Positions 54,019 through 63,031 of a DNA stretch of 64,000 nucleotides are shown here, piece after piece. The DNA is from Bradyrhizobium betae (lineage in GTDB: Bacteria > Pseudomonadota > Alphaproteobacteria > Rhizobiales > Xanthobacteraceae), in contig NZ_MZXW01000050.1 of assembly GCF_004123905.1 (NCBI RefSeq), positions 1-64,000 on the forward strand, written 5' to 3'. The position numbers were made by a program, and so were the translations under genes. The notes under the pieces were generated by a model. That model saw nothing but the letters and a program-made list of their open reading frames with translations. It was not told the DNA's origin and did not search any database. The first letter of the stretch is position 1. Each line of letters starts with the position of its first letter.

Positions 54019-55472
54019 TCTCGTCGGTTCGACACCTGATGGAAGCCGGCTTCCTCTGCAAATTCTACATCGACGGAGAATGGCGGAAGCCGATCGGATC
54101 GGCCACCGCGGCCGCCGTCAACCCGGCGACCGAGCAGCCGATCGCCGAGGTCGCGCTCGGCAATGACGAGGATGTGGAGCGCGCGGTCGCCGCCGCCAGA
54201 CGAGCCTTCGCCGGCTGGTCTCGTAAGCCGGCGGCCGAGCGGGCGGCGCTGCTCGACCGGGTCCATGATCTGATCCTCGATCGGCTGGAACTGTTCGCGC
54301 AGGCACTCACGAGCGAGATGGGGGCCGCGATCACCTATGCGCGCCGCGCCCAGGTGCCGCTGGCCGCCGAACATATCCGTGTCGCGCGTGACAATCTCGC
54401 GACCTATTCTTTCATCAACCCGCGCGGCAACACCGCCATCATGCGCGAGGCCATCGGCGTCTGCGGCCTCATCACCCCCTGGAACTGGCCTCTCTACCAG
54501 ATCACAGCCAAGGTCGGTCCGGCCCTCGCGGCGGGTTGCACGGTGGTGTTGAAGCCGAGCGAATTGTCACCTCTGAGCGCCTTGCTGTTCGCGGAGGTGA
54601 TGGACGATGCCGGTTGCCCGCCCGGCGTCTTCAACCTCGTCAATGGGATAGGTCCAATCGTGGGCGCCGCTCTCGCGTCGCATCCGCACGTCGACATGAT
54701 CTCGATCACCGGCTCGACCCGGGCAGGGATTCTCGTCGCGCAAGCGGCGGCGCCCACCGTCAAGCGCGTTGCCCAGGAACTCGGCGGCAAGTCGCCGAAC
54801 ATCATTTTACCTGATGCCGATCTGAGCCGGGCCGTTCCACTCGGCGTTGGTGCCGCTTTCCGCAATCTCGGTCAATCCTGCAGCGCACCCACGCGCATGC
54901 TTGTGTCCCGCTCGCAGATGGCGGACGTCGAGGTTCTCGCCGCGGCGGCTGCTTCCGAAATGGTGGTCGGCGATCCGCGCGCGGAAAGCACGACCCATGG
55001 TCCGATCGCCAACCGGCCGCAGTTCGAGCGTATCCAGGCCATGATTGGTGTCGGTCTGGAGGAGGGCGCCAAGCTTGTCATTGGCGGGCCGGGGCGACCC
55101 GACAACCTTCAGGTCGGCCTCTATGCGCGGCCGACGATCTTCTCGAACGTCCGTCGCGACATGAGGATTGCGCACGAGGAAATCTTCGGCCCGGTGCTGT
55201 CGATCATTCCCTACGATACGATCGATGAGGCGGTCGAGATCGCCAACGACACCGTCTACGGCCTCGGTGCCCACGTGCAAGGTACGGATATTGAGATGGT
55301 GCGGGCGGTCGCCGGGCGGATCCAGTCGGGTCAAGTGCATCTCAACCATCCCGACTGGGACCCGAACGCACCTTTTGGCGGATACAAGCGGTCCGGCAAC
55401 GGCCGGGAATATGGGCTCGAGGGTATGGAGGAATATCTGGAAACAAAGGCTGTTCTCGGATTTTACCGGTAG
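54015..55472 (+). CDS. Aldehyde dehydrogenase
   Basis: A 485-residue NAD(P)-dependent aldehyde dehydrogenase with E255 in QELGGKSPNIILPDADLS and nucleophile C289 in GQSCSAPTRML; GVCGLITPWNWPLYQITAK and ITGSTRAGI are cofactor-site sequences. It starts within the stop codon of the FAD oxidase gene, so the two are translationally coupled. It resembles plant/betaine-type aldehyde dehydrogenases more than the GabD-like enzyme at 37270. Substrate presumably the aldehyde released by its partner. Confidence 0.91.
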   Translation: MISSVRHLMEAGFLCKFYIDGEWRKPIGSATAAAVNPATEQPIAEVALGNDEDVERAVAAARRAFAGWSRKPAAERAALLDRVHDLILDRLELFAQALTSEMGAAITYARRAQVPLAAEHIRVARDNLATYSFINPRGNTAIMREAIGVCGLITPWNWPLYQITAKVGPALAAGCTVVLKPSELSPLSALLFAEVMDDAGCPPGVFNLVNGIGPIVGAALASHPHVDMISITGSTRAGILVAQAAAPTVKRVAQELGGKSPNIILPDADLSRAVPLGVGAAFRNLGQSCSAPTRMLVSRSQMADVEVLAAAAASEMVVGDPRAESTTHGPIANRPQFERIQAMIGVGLEEGAKLVIGGPGRPDNLQVGLYARPTIFSNVRRDMRIAHEEIFGPVLSIIPYDTIDEAVEIANDTVYGLGAHVQGTDIEMVRAVAGRIQSGQVHLNHPDWDPNAPFGGYKRSGNGREYGLEGMEEYLETKAVLGFYR

Positions 55473-55507
55473 CTCGATATAGGCTCCGAACGCCACGCCA
55501 TCGCGCT

Positions 55508-56383
55508 TCAGATGAAATTCTTGCACTGTCCTTGCAGCCATAGAGCAAGATCGTGGGCTTTCCCGGACAGTTCGGGTTCTCCTGTCCAGATCAGGCCATA
55601 GTGGCTTTCGTCGGGATCGAAACCGGCGGGTGCGATGAGCCGCCCTCGATCGATGTCGTCGGTTGCAAGGACCCGCGGGCTGAGGGCAACGCCCAACCCC
55701 GCCGATGCGGCTTCAACGATCAGGAAGTGGTGGTCGTAGAACCGAATCTCCGTGGGGCGCCGCACCGACGGGTGGATGGAAAGCCATCGCGACCAGGCGT
55801 CAGGCCGGGTCTTTGAACCCAAGGCGATGTACTCCCCCGAGGCAAACGCTGGCGCGAGCCGAGGGCTCATGACCGGTCCTACCTTCTCGGGAAAAAGGCG
55901 CCGGACGTGCCACGCCTCCGGGAGCGCAAAGTCGAGCCGCCGTATGGCAAGATCGATCCGGTCGCGGCGAAACTCGACGGGCCCGCCACCGACTGACAGA
56001 TGTAGAGCGATATCGGGGTGGGCGGCCTGGAAGCTTGCAAGCCTCGGAATAAGCCAGCGCATCGCGACTGAAGGCTCGCATGAGAGAACGAGGGAATTCT
56101 GGTGAGCGTTGGCAGCACGCAAGCTCTCAACGGTCGTCGCCAGCTCAGTGAAGAACCGGCCGAGTGTGAGGTTGAGCACCTCTCCAGCAGCCGTGAGTCG
56201 CAAGCCGCGTCCGCTTTTTTCGAAGAGTTTGAAGCCGAGGTCCCCGGAAAGTTTGGTGATACGGCGGCTCACAGCCCCATGGGTCAGGGCAAGGCTGTCG
56301 GCGGCAAAGCGGACGGACCCCAGGCGCGCCGTGGTCTCGAACGCACGCAAGTCGTCCAACGAAGGTATTTCTGACCGCTTCAT
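55508..56383 (-). CDS. LysR family transcriptional regulator (GcvA-like)
   Basis: A 291-residue LysR protein with N-terminal winged helix (LDDLRAFETTARLGSVRFAA, then ALTHGAVSRRITKL) and an effector domain from about 95. HGAVSR and the SLDDL..F opening resemble the GcvA branch, which often controls neighbouring amino-acid genes. The ATG at 56383 lies inside a 25-bp perfect inverted repeat, so the protein probably represses its own expression by binding there. It is convergent with the aldehyde dehydrogenase run and divergent from the PdxA2 branch, its likely target. Confidence 0.92.
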   Translation of the reverse strand: MKRSEIPSLDDLRAFETTARLGSVRFAADSLALTHGAVSRRITKLSGDLGFKLFEKSGRGLRLTAAGEVLNLTLGRFFTELATTVESLRAANAHQNSLVLSCEPSVAMRWLIPRLASFQAAHPDIALHLSVGGGPVEFRRDRIDLAIRRLDFALPEAWHVRRLFPEKVGPVMSPRLAPAFASGEYIALGSKTRPDAWSRWLSIHPSVRRPTEIRFYDHHFLIVEAASAGLGVALSPRVLATDDIDRGRLIAPAGFDPDESHYGLIWTGEPELSGKAHDLALWLQGQCKNFI

Positions 56384-56405
56384 TGGTGATAAAATATCAC
56401 CAATG
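56381..56405. promoter_or_regulatory. 25-bp perfect inverted repeat over the LysR start
   Basis: CATTGGTGATA and TATCACCAATG are perfect 11-base arms around AAA. The first three bases are the complement of the LysR ATG, and the other arm also ends in ATG 55 bases before the divergent kinase remnant. Size, symmetry and place suit a LysR-type operator controlling both directions. T-n11-A, the usual LysR core, fits within it. Confidence 0.65.
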
Positions 56406-56457
56406 AAGCACAAAAACTATCGCTTCTTATACTGGTTTGGTTTGAGATAATTGATCC

Positions 56458-56694
56458 ATGCGAACCAATAGCCAATACACGATCGGTATTCTCGCCGACG
56501 ACTTGACCAGCGCCACCGATGGGGCTGGTCCGCAAGAGCTTGAGCCAGGCTTTCCGCTTGGCCGCGCATCCCTCGAAGGTGGGCGGGAGCTACTTATCGC
56601 CACGAAGGCAGGCGGCTTCGGCGACGACAACACGCTGCGTCGTGCGATCGCGCAGCTCCGCTTTGGCGCCTCCGTATCAGAACAGGTTTTGTGA
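56458..56694 (+). pseudogene. Four-carbon acid sugar kinase (DUF1537) with large internal deletion
   Basis: The first 22 residues (YTIGILADDLTSATDGAGP) are the N-terminus of DUF1537 sugar-acid kinases, which phosphorylate threonate or erythronate. They join directly to a segment containing LLIATKAGGFGDDNTLRRAI, the C-terminal end of the same family. About 340 of some 420 residues are missing, but the frame is kept and its stop overlaps the PdxA2 start by one base. The kinase cannot work; the overlap may still aid translation of PdxA2. PdxA2 next door supports the original identity. Confidence 0.75.
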
Positions 56695-57704
56695 TGACCC
56701 AAACCGCTCCCCTCGCCATCACAATGGGCGATGCCTCCGGCATCGGCCCGGAGATCGTGGCGAAGACATTGGCCAAGGGCCATGAACGCACGGTCGTCTT
56801 CGGCAGCTACGTCGTGATGGAGAACATCGTCCATCGTCTGGGTCTCGACCTGACGGTCAGGCGTATCGCCGGACCTGAAGAGGCACGTTCTGAGCCGCGC
56901 TCCATTGAGATAGTCGAGGCGACGCAAATCATCGCGCCGCCCCCGCTAGGGGTCGTCAGTGCCATTTCCGGCCAAGCTTCTTTCGACGCGATCGTCGCCG
57001 CCATCGCGGCAGCCAAGGCCGGCAAGGTCAGCGGCATCGTCACCGCGCCGATCAACAAGGAAGCGATGGGAAGCGCGGGCATTCGCTATCCCGGGCACAC
57101 CGAAATCCTCGCCGATTATGGTGGCGCGAAGCGCGTTGCGATGATGCTGGCCAACGACGATATCCGCACGGTTCTCGTCACCATCCACACGTCGCTGCGC
57201 AAGGCCATCGACCAGGCGGATTTCGACGCGCAGATGTCGGCGATCCGGCTCGCAAATGAGGGCGGCAAGGCCCTCGGGATCGCGGCGCCGCGCGTTGCGG
57301 TCGCAGGGCTCAACCCCCATGCCGGCGAAGGCGGTCTCTTCGGCGACGAGGAAATCCGGATCATCCGGCCCGCGATCGAAGCCGCGCGCGCCGAGGGCAT
57401 CGACGCCAGTGGTCCCTGGCCCGGCGACACTGTCTACATGCAGGCCCGCAAGGGCCGCTTCGATGTGGTCGTGGCCCAATATCACGACCAGGGCCTGATC
57501 CCGGTAAAATATCTCGGCCTCGAAAAAGGTGTGAACATCACGCTCGGCCTGCCGTTCGTCCGCACAAGTCCTGACCATGGCACGGCGTTCGACATTGCTG
57601 GTCAGGGCATTGCCGATCCTACCAGTCTAGAGACCGCGCTCGCTTATGCGCGGAGGCTCGTTGCTGCGCAAACCACAACCAAAGAACTTGAAAGGGTAGT
57701 CTAA
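56694..57704 (+). CDS. pdxA2: 4-phospho-threonate/erythronate-type dehydrogenase, PdxA family
   Basis: A 336-residue PdxA homolog: LAITMGDASGIGPEIVAKTL at the start, metal-binding His residues in YPGHTEIL and AQYHDQGLIPVKYL, and TLGLPFVRTSPDHGTAFDIA near the end. Genes next to a DUF1537 kinase belong to the PdxA2 group, which oxidises 4-phospho-D-threonate or -erythronate, with decarboxylation to dihydroxyacetone phosphate, rather than making vitamin B6. Here the kinase is deleted, so another kinase would be needed. The start overlaps the kinase-remnant stop by one base. Confidence 0.88.
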   Translation: MTQTAPLAITMGDASGIGPEIVAKTLAKGHERTVVFGSYVVMENIVHRLGLDLTVRRIAGPEEARSEPRSIEIVEATQIIAPPPLGVVSAISGQASFDAIVAAIAAAKAGKVSGIVTAPINKEAMGSAGIRYPGHTEILADYGGAKRVAMMLANDDIRTVLVTIHTSLRKAIDQADFDAQMSAIRLANEGGKALGIAAPRVAVAGLNPHAGEGGLFGDEEIRIIRPAIEAARAEGIDASGPWPGDTVYMQARKGRFDVVVAQYHDQGLIPVKYLGLEKGVNITLGLPFVRTSPDHGTAFDIAGQGIADPTSLETALAYARRLVAAQTTTKELERVV

Positions 57705-58735
57705 TGGGCCTCCGCTTCATCTTCATGCTGACGCGCAACGACCGCACGGTCGTGGACGCATCAGAACAGCTCAAAACCGCCTTGAATCTCGGCGTTCGCC
57801 ATATCGGCTTCAAGGACATCGGCCTGCCTATCGACCGACTCAAGGTCCTCAACCAGGTCATCAAGGCAGACGGCGCGACCTCCTATCTCGAGGTCGTTTC
57901 ACTCGATCCGGAAAGTGAAATCGTTTCAGCGAAGGCGGCGGCCGAAATCGGCGTTGACATCTTGCTCGGCGGCACACGTGTCGACGATGTCCTGCCGATC
58001 GTCGCCGACACCGGGATCCAATACTTCCCGTTCCCGGGTCGCATCACGGGTCACCCGAGCGTGCTCGAAGGGAGTATCGAGGAGATCGTCAACAGCGCCA
58101 AGGCGTTGACCGCGCGAGAGGGCGTGCATGGTCTCGACCTGCTCGCCTATAGGTCCAAGGAAGACGTTCCGGCCCTCATCAAAGCGGTGTGCGCGGCGGT
58201 GTCCAAGCCCGTCTACGTGGCCGGCTCGATTGATACGCCCGAGCAGATCGCCATCCTGAAGGAAGCGGGCGCCGCCGGATTCACGATCGGCACTGCCGCC
58301 TTGGACGGCAAGTATCCGGCCGACGACAAGGACGTCGCTCGCCAACTCGGGGCCATCATTCGTGACGTGGCCGTGCTCAATCGGCACCTCTCGCCGTTCC
58401 ACAAGAAGAACCTGACCAGCTCGTTCGGGCGCTTCAACGACACCTGGTCTCCAAAGATCGCCGGTCAGATCAATGATATGCAAATCAAGCTTGCCAAGTT
58501 CTCGGGCGAGTTCATCTGGCGCTTTCATAAGCGCGAGGACGAACTTTTCTTCGTGCACAAGGGCCGGCTCCTGATGAAGTTCCGCGATCGGGACGAGATC
58601 ATCGAGGCGGGCGAGTTCATCGTGGTCCCGCATGGCGTCGAGCATTGCCCTGTCGCGTTGGACGATACCTGCGAGGTCGTGCTGCTCGAACCTGGTACGG
58701 CAGCCGCCAATACCGGTACCGCTCACATACCCTGA
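57704..58735 (+). CDS. TIM-barrel protein fused to a cupin
   Basis: The first 225 or so residues form a beta/alpha-barrel domain (FIFMLTRNDRTVVDASEQL, LGVRHIGFKDIGLP, ILLGGTRVDDVLP, FTIGTAALDGKYP) of a family usually encoded next to PdxA2-type genes. From about 230 a complete cupin follows: GRFNDTWSPKIAGQIND, FIWRFHKREDELFFVHKGRL and EFIVVPHGVEHCP, with the metal ligands His, Glu and His. In other genomes both parts occur as separate proteins. The start overlaps the PdxA2 stop by one base, so the genes are coupled. The reaction is unknown; an isomerase or aldolase step on a phosphorylated sugar acid is plausible. Confidence 0.8.
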   Translation: MGLRFIFMLTRNDRTVVDASEQLKTALNLGVRHIGFKDIGLPIDRLKVLNQVIKADGATSYLEVVSLDPESEIVSAKAAAEIGVDILLGGTRVDDVLPIVADTGIQYFPFPGRITGHPSVLEGSIEEIVNSAKALTAREGVHGLDLLAYRSKEDVPALIKAVCAAVSKPVYVAGSIDTPEQIAILKEAGAAGFTIGTAALDGKYPADDKDVARQLGAIIRDVAVLNRHLSPFHKKNLTSSFGRFNDTWSPKIAGQINDMQIKLAKFSGEFIWRFHKREDELFFVHKGRLLMKFRDRDEIIEAGEFIVVPHGVEHCPVALDDTCEVVLLEPGTAAANTGTAHIP

Positions 58736-59088
58736 CATCGATGGCGCAGTTCAGCCGGGAATAAATGCCGGCCCGACCTGCGATGAGAGCCGGACCGCCA
58801 GGAGCGAAACGACTGCCTCACGCTGGACCTGCGGACTGACCATCAGGAGACAGGGTGAGCACCCTCCGTGTCGGTTCGACTCAGGAGGGGCGAAAGAGAC
58901 AGCACTGCGAAACTTCGTGCTGGTTTCGCCGTCAACCGGTGGCCCTTCTGCTGAATGACCACGCATTGCGGCACATTCTATCAAACGCCTGCGGCTATGC
59001 TCGGCCGACAAGGCAAACGCGCGCTGATCAGGGTCGCAGGCTAGGTCGCCTATCTGCGATCAGAACAAAAACTCGGAAAAATCTTACA
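58736..59088. other. 353 bases without a supported gene
   Basis: Between the TIM-barrel/cupin gene and the third FAD oxidase. The oxidase frame stays open upstream to 58855, but the sequence there is Arg-rich and unlike the family. No terminator or operator was identified. Confidence 0.4.
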
Positions 59089-60423
59089 GTGCCCGTTCAA
59101 GTTGATCTCGTTCAAACCAGCCCGGATTTTCCGACGCATGTCGATGCTGTGGTCATAGGCGCCGGCATCATAGGCACTTGCACAGCCTACGAGCTCGCGA
59201 AAAAGGGGCGGTCTGTCGCTCTCATCGAGAAGGGGGTGGTCGCAGGCGAACAGTCGAGCCGCAATTGGGGTTGGGTCCGTCAGCAGAACCGCGATCTTCA
59301 CGAACTGACACTGGCGATGCTGAGCCTGCAACGTTGGGACGAACTCGGCCGGGAAATCGGACGTGATCTCGGGTTCAGGCAGACCGGAAATCTCTATTGT
59401 ACCGATGATCCGGGGGTCTTTGCCAAATGGGAAAGTTGGCTGAGGTCGGCCGCGGAGAGAGGCTATCACAGCGAATTGCTGACGTCAGTTCAGGCGGGGG
59501 AGCGCTCACCCGGGACAATGACCAAGTGGATCGGCGGGGTCTGGTCGCCGACGGGTAGCCGCGCCGAACCGAGCATGGCAGTACCGGCAATCGCTGAAGG
59601 CGCGAAGGCGCTCGGAGTTTCACTTCAGCAGAATTGCGCTGTACGCGGCCTCGAGATTACCGACGGATCGGTTCAGGGCGTCTGGACCGAGCGAGGTTTG
59701 ATCCGGGCGCCGATTGTGGTGGCCGCAGGCGGGGCCTGGACCTCGCGTTTGTGCCGTCGGCATGGCATCGACCTGCCTATCGCAAACATTGGCGCGACGG
59801 CGCTGCGCACCAAGCCGATCGCCGATGTGCTGACTGCCGGAAATTTTGCCGCTCCCGGCTTCTCGATGCGCCGACGGGTCGATGGGGGATATACTGTCGC
59901 GGTCCCCGGCCACGGCACACTGAATATTGCACCGCAGGGTCTGCGCTATGCGACGCGGTTCTATCAAATGTACCGCGCGAAGTTAGCCAAGAAGCTCAAA
60001 TACCGTCTCAACAGCTCATTCTGGAATGGGCCCGAGGCGGCTGGCGGATGGCATAACGACGAAGTCTCGCCATTTGAACGGATTCGGATCCTGGACCCGG
60101 CTCCCGATCCGCAGATGGTGGATCTGGCCATCAGCAATCTCACCAAGGAGTTTCCTGCCCTGCGGGGCATAGAGGTGGCCGCGTCGTGGGGCGCGCTCAT
60201 CGATACCGCTCCCGATCTCGTGCCGATCATATCGACGGTCGATGCGTTGTCGGGTCTGGTCATCGCCTCGGGCTTCAGTGGACATGGCTTCGGAATCGGC
60301 CCTGGTAGCGGCCTTATCGCGAGCCAGTTGGCGACCGGGGATACGCCGTGTGTCGATCCGAGCCCCTATCGACTTGCTCGCTTCAGCGACGGGTCAGCGA
60401 TCCGCCGTCCTGAGATGATGTAA
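59089..60423 (+). CDS. DAO-family FAD-dependent oxidoreductase
   Basis: A 444-residue flavoprotein: VDAVVIGAGIIGTCTAYELA binds FAD near residue 20, EQSSRNWGWVRQQNRDLHEL follows, and LVIASGFSGHGFGIGPGSGL lies near the C-terminus. It parallels the oxidase at 42932-44257 throughout and differs mainly at the C-terminus. The GTG at 59089 is chosen because the FAD motif then sits where it does in the paralog; there is no ATG nearby. A cupin gene follows 90 bases downstream, matching the association in the first cluster. Confidence 0.88.
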   Translation: MPVQVDLVQTSPDFPTHVDAVVIGAGIIGTCTAYELAKKGRSVALIEKGVVAGEQSSRNWGWVRQQNRDLHELTLAMLSLQRWDELGREIGRDLGFRQTGNLYCTDDPGVFAKWESWLRSAAERGYHSELLTSVQAGERSPGTMTKWIGGVWSPTGSRAEPSMAVPAIAEGAKALGVSLQQNCAVRGLEITDGSVQGVWTERGLIRAPIVVAAGGAWTSRLCRRHGIDLPIANIGATALRTKPIADVLTAGNFAAPGFSMRRRVDGGYTVAVPGHGTLNIAPQGLRYATRFYQMYRAKLAKKLKYRLNSSFWNGPEAAGGWHNDEVSPFERIRILDPAPDPQMVDLAISNLTKEFPALRGIEVAASWGALIDTAPDLVPIISTVDALSGLVIASGFSGHGFGIGPGSGLIASQLATGDTPCVDPSPYRLARFSDGSAIRRPEMM

Positions 60424-60512
60424 AATGTAGATTTGCGCGCCGTGAACTGTTGCCCACCGGCCAGGGCGGTTATCGACAACGTCGCCTGCACCACGAAAGA
60501 AAGGCTGTCACC

Positions 60513-60866
60513 ATGTCTCTTCTCGTTAAGCTCGACCTCGCCCCCACTGGCGAGCCCAAGCACTCCAAGACCTTGCCAGGCCGCCTGGTCTCCGGCGATC
60601 CATCCTACAAGACCTGGGCACAGGACGCTTCCCGCGGCGACTCAGTCAAGACCGGAGTCTGGGAGGCCACGCCCGGCGAGAACCGCTCGATCAAGGGCGA
60701 GACCTTCGAGTACTGCTACATCCTTTCCGGCGTGGTGGAGCTGACCGAGGAAGGCCGGGAGCCTCGGATTTTCCGCGCCGGCGACAGCTTCGTGATGAAA
60801 CCGGGCTATGTCGGCGTCTGGAAGACGATCGAGACGGTGCGGAAGATCTACGTCGTCGTGGGCTGA
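60513..60866 (+). CDS. DUF861-type cupin
   Basis: A 117-residue cupin with SYKTWAQDASRGDSVKTGVW, TPGENRSIKGETFEYCYI and FRAGDSFVMKPGYVGVW. It is a close paralog of the cupin at 36633-36989 (identical blocks KTWAQDAS, GVWEATPGE, RAGDSFVMKPG and TIETVRKIYV). Each copy neighbours an FAD oxidase and an importer, so it probably serves the same step in both modules. A kinase remnant is convergent downstream. Confidence 0.87.
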   Translation: MSLLVKLDLAPTGEPKHSKTLPGRLVSGDPSYKTWAQDASRGDSVKTGVWEATPGENRSIKGETFEYCYILSGVVELTEEGREPRIFRAGDSFVMKPGYVGVWKTIETVRKIYVVVG

Positions 60867-60929
60867 CCCGGCCGCCGAAAATCTGCTGTCCCGGTTGGAC
60901 AAAATGGACTTTCCCGCCTGGTGCGCGAA

Positions 60930-61190
60930 GTTGGCGCACTGTGAAGTGGAAAATCGCGCCACGAGGCAGGTTGGCGGTCACCCACAGGCGCCCGGTATGA
61001 GCTTCGATGATCGAACTGCAGATCGACAGTCCCACCCCCAGGCCGCCCGGCTTCGTCGTGTAGAAGGGGCCGAAGACGCGCTCGATACTTTCTGTGGCCA
61101 ATCCCGGTCCCGAGTCCTTCACCTCGACGAGAACACGGTCAGGCGCGGTGCAGGAAAGACAGGCAGAATTCAGATTTCGCCATTCCGGCG
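60930..61190 (-). pseudogene. C-terminal fragment of a sensor histidine kinase
   Basis: On the minus strand the frame reads RVLVEVKDSGPGLATESIER, then VFGPFYTTKPGGLGVGLSI and IIEAHTGRLWVTANLPRGA, ending near IFHFTV. These are the G1/F/G2 boxes of the ATPase domain. The N box and everything before it are absent, and the frame is lost on both sides. The kinase group resembles the large PAS/CHASE sensor kinases of rhizobia. Confidence 0.75.
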
Positions 61191-61241
61191 GCTTGTCATC
61201 TTGAACTTGCCGTTAGTTGCTCGCTATCGTAGTTGTCGCCA

Positions 61242-62156
61242 ATGGTGCTCTTCATTCTTCGCCGACTATGGTTGGCCGCCTTGGTGTGCCTGACGGTGCT
61301 GGTCGTCAGCTTCGCCTTGACACACCTTTCGGGCGATCTGGCCGCGTCCATCGCAGGCCCGAACGCGACCGCGGCCGATATCGCGATCATTACGAAGAAT
61401 TATGGCCTCGACCGGCCGTTAGTGGTGCAGTTTCTCGAGTGGGCCGGCCATGCCGCCGAGGGCGATCTCGGCCGATCCTTTCTCTACCATGCCCCGGTCT
61501 CTGGACTGATCCGCGACCGATTGCCGGTCACTCTGACACTTGGCCTGACCGGACTTTCGATCGCCCTGTTGATCGGCCTGCCGCTAGGCATTCTGGCGGC
61601 GGTGCGGGAGGGCTCGGCCATCGACCGTGGCATCATGATGGTGGCGTTGCTGGGACAGGCGATGCCGGGCTTTTGGCTCGGCTTGGTCATGATCGTTCTG
61701 CTTGGCCTGGAACTGCAATGGTTGCCAATTTCGGGCGTGGAAACGTGGCAAGGCTATATCATGCCGGGGATCGTGCTCGCCTTTTCGGCTATCCCGGCAT
61801 TGATGCGCCTGACGCGGTCGGGAATGATCGACGCGCTGGCAGCGGATTACATTCGCACCGCGCGCGCCAAGGGACTGAGTCGAACGAAGATCATCCTCAA
61901 GCACGCCTTGCGCAATGCGGCAATGCCGGTGGTCTCCATCGCGGCCGTGCAGCTTGGTTTCATGTTGGGAGGGTCAGTGGTGATCGAGTCCGTATTCGCG
62001 CTGCCGGGCGTCGGCTATCTGGCCTGGGAATCGATCATCAAAAATGATTTCCCGGTCGTGCAGGCTGTCGTGCTATTCTTGGCCGTCATCTACATCGTCC
62101 TGACCTTGCTGGCGGACATGATGAATGCGCTGCTGGATCCGAGGCTGCGAGCGTGA
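61242..62156 (+). CDS. ABC importer permease, DppB type (second importer)
   Basis: A 304-residue inner-membrane permease with MVLFILRRLWLAALVCLTVL at its N-terminus and the coupling helix MIDALAADYIRTARAKGLSR. Six membrane segments are apparent. The ATG at 61242 is preferred over a TTG three codons earlier. Its stop overlaps the next start by four bases. Unlike the first importer, no binding-protein gene precedes it; a kinase fragment lies there instead. Confidence 0.92.
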   Translation: MVLFILRRLWLAALVCLTVLVVSFALTHLSGDLAASIAGPNATAADIAIITKNYGLDRPLVVQFLEWAGHAAEGDLGRSFLYHAPVSGLIRDRLPVTLTLGLTGLSIALLIGLPLGILAAVREGSAIDRGIMMVALLGQAMPGFWLGLVMIVLLGLELQWLPISGVETWQGYIMPGIVLAFSAIPALMRLTRSGMIDALAADYIRTARAKGLSRTKIILKHALRNAAMPVVSIAAVQLGFMLGGSVVIESVFALPGVGYLAWESIIKNDFPVVQAVVLFLAVIYIVLTLLADMMNALLDPRLRA

Positions 62157-63031
62157 GTTCGGTCGGGATTGCACAAGCCCTTCCGGGTCGCCGGCGCTTT
62201 CCAGCTTTTCGCCGCCTCGCCACGCTGCTCGGAGTGGTGATCGTAGGGACCGCGTTGCTGGTCGCGATTTTCGCGCCCTATCTGACGCCGCATGATCCAT
62301 TCGCTCAGGACCTCAACCTGCGCCTGATCCCGCCGGTCTGGATGGAGGGCGGCCAACCGACGCATCTATTGGGCACGGATCAGATCGGGCGGGACTATCT
62401 TTCGCGCCTGATCTACGGCACGCGCATTTCCATGCTGATTGGCGTGCTGGCCGTTATCACATCCGGGCTCATCGGCATCACGCTCGGGATCGTCGGCGGG
62501 TTCTATGGCGGGCGGACCGATGACTTCGTCATGTTCCTTATCACCTGCCGTTTGTCGATCCCGCTGATCCTGGTGGCGTTGACGGTGGTGGCGCTGGTTG
62601 GCAGTTCGCTTGCGGTGGTGATCCTCACGCTGGGGCTGTTGCTGTGGGACCGGTTCGCCGTCGTGGCTCGTACCACCGCGATGCAAGTGCGCAACCTCGA
62701 TTATATCGCCGCAGCCCAAGCTGCCGGTGCCTCGCGCGTGCACATTCTCGTGCGCGAGGTGCTGCCCAATATTGCCAATCATTTGGTGGTGGTGGCAACG
62801 CTGGAAATGGCGCTGGCGATCTTGCTTGAAGCTGCGTTGTCGTTTCTCGGCCTAGGCGTGCCGCCGCCTTTGCCGAGCTGGGGCCTAATGATCGCCGAGG
62901 CCAAGGAATACATGTTCTTCAGCCCGTGGGTGATCATGACCCCGGGCGTCGTGCTGTTCGTCCTGGTGCTCGGCGTCAACCTTCTGGGTGATGGACTGCG
63001 CGACATGCTAGGAGCGGATCTGGAGCGATGA
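62153..63031 (+). CDS. ABC importer permease, DppC type (second importer)
   Basis: A 292-residue permease, beginning at a GTG that overlaps the DppB-type stop (GTGA). THLLGTDQIGRDYLSRLIYG is the DppC signature after the first periplasmic loop, and AMQVRNLDYIAAAQAAGASR is the coupling helix. Its own stop is overlapped by the ATPase start, so the three genes are tightly coupled. Confidence 0.92.
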   Translation: MSSVGIAQALPGRRRFPAFRRLATLLGVVIVGTALLVAIFAPYLTPHDPFAQDLNLRLIPPVWMEGGQPTHLLGTDQIGRDYLSRLIYGTRISMLIGVLAVITSGLIGITLGIVGGFYGGRTDDFVMFLITCRLSIPLILVALTVVALVGSSLAVVILTLGLLLWDRFAVVARTTAMQVRNLDYIAAAQAAGASRVHILVREVLPNIANHLVVVATLEMALAILLEAALSFLGLGVPPPLPSWGLMIAEAKEYMFFSPWVIMTPGVVLFVLVLGVNLLGDGLRDMLGADLER

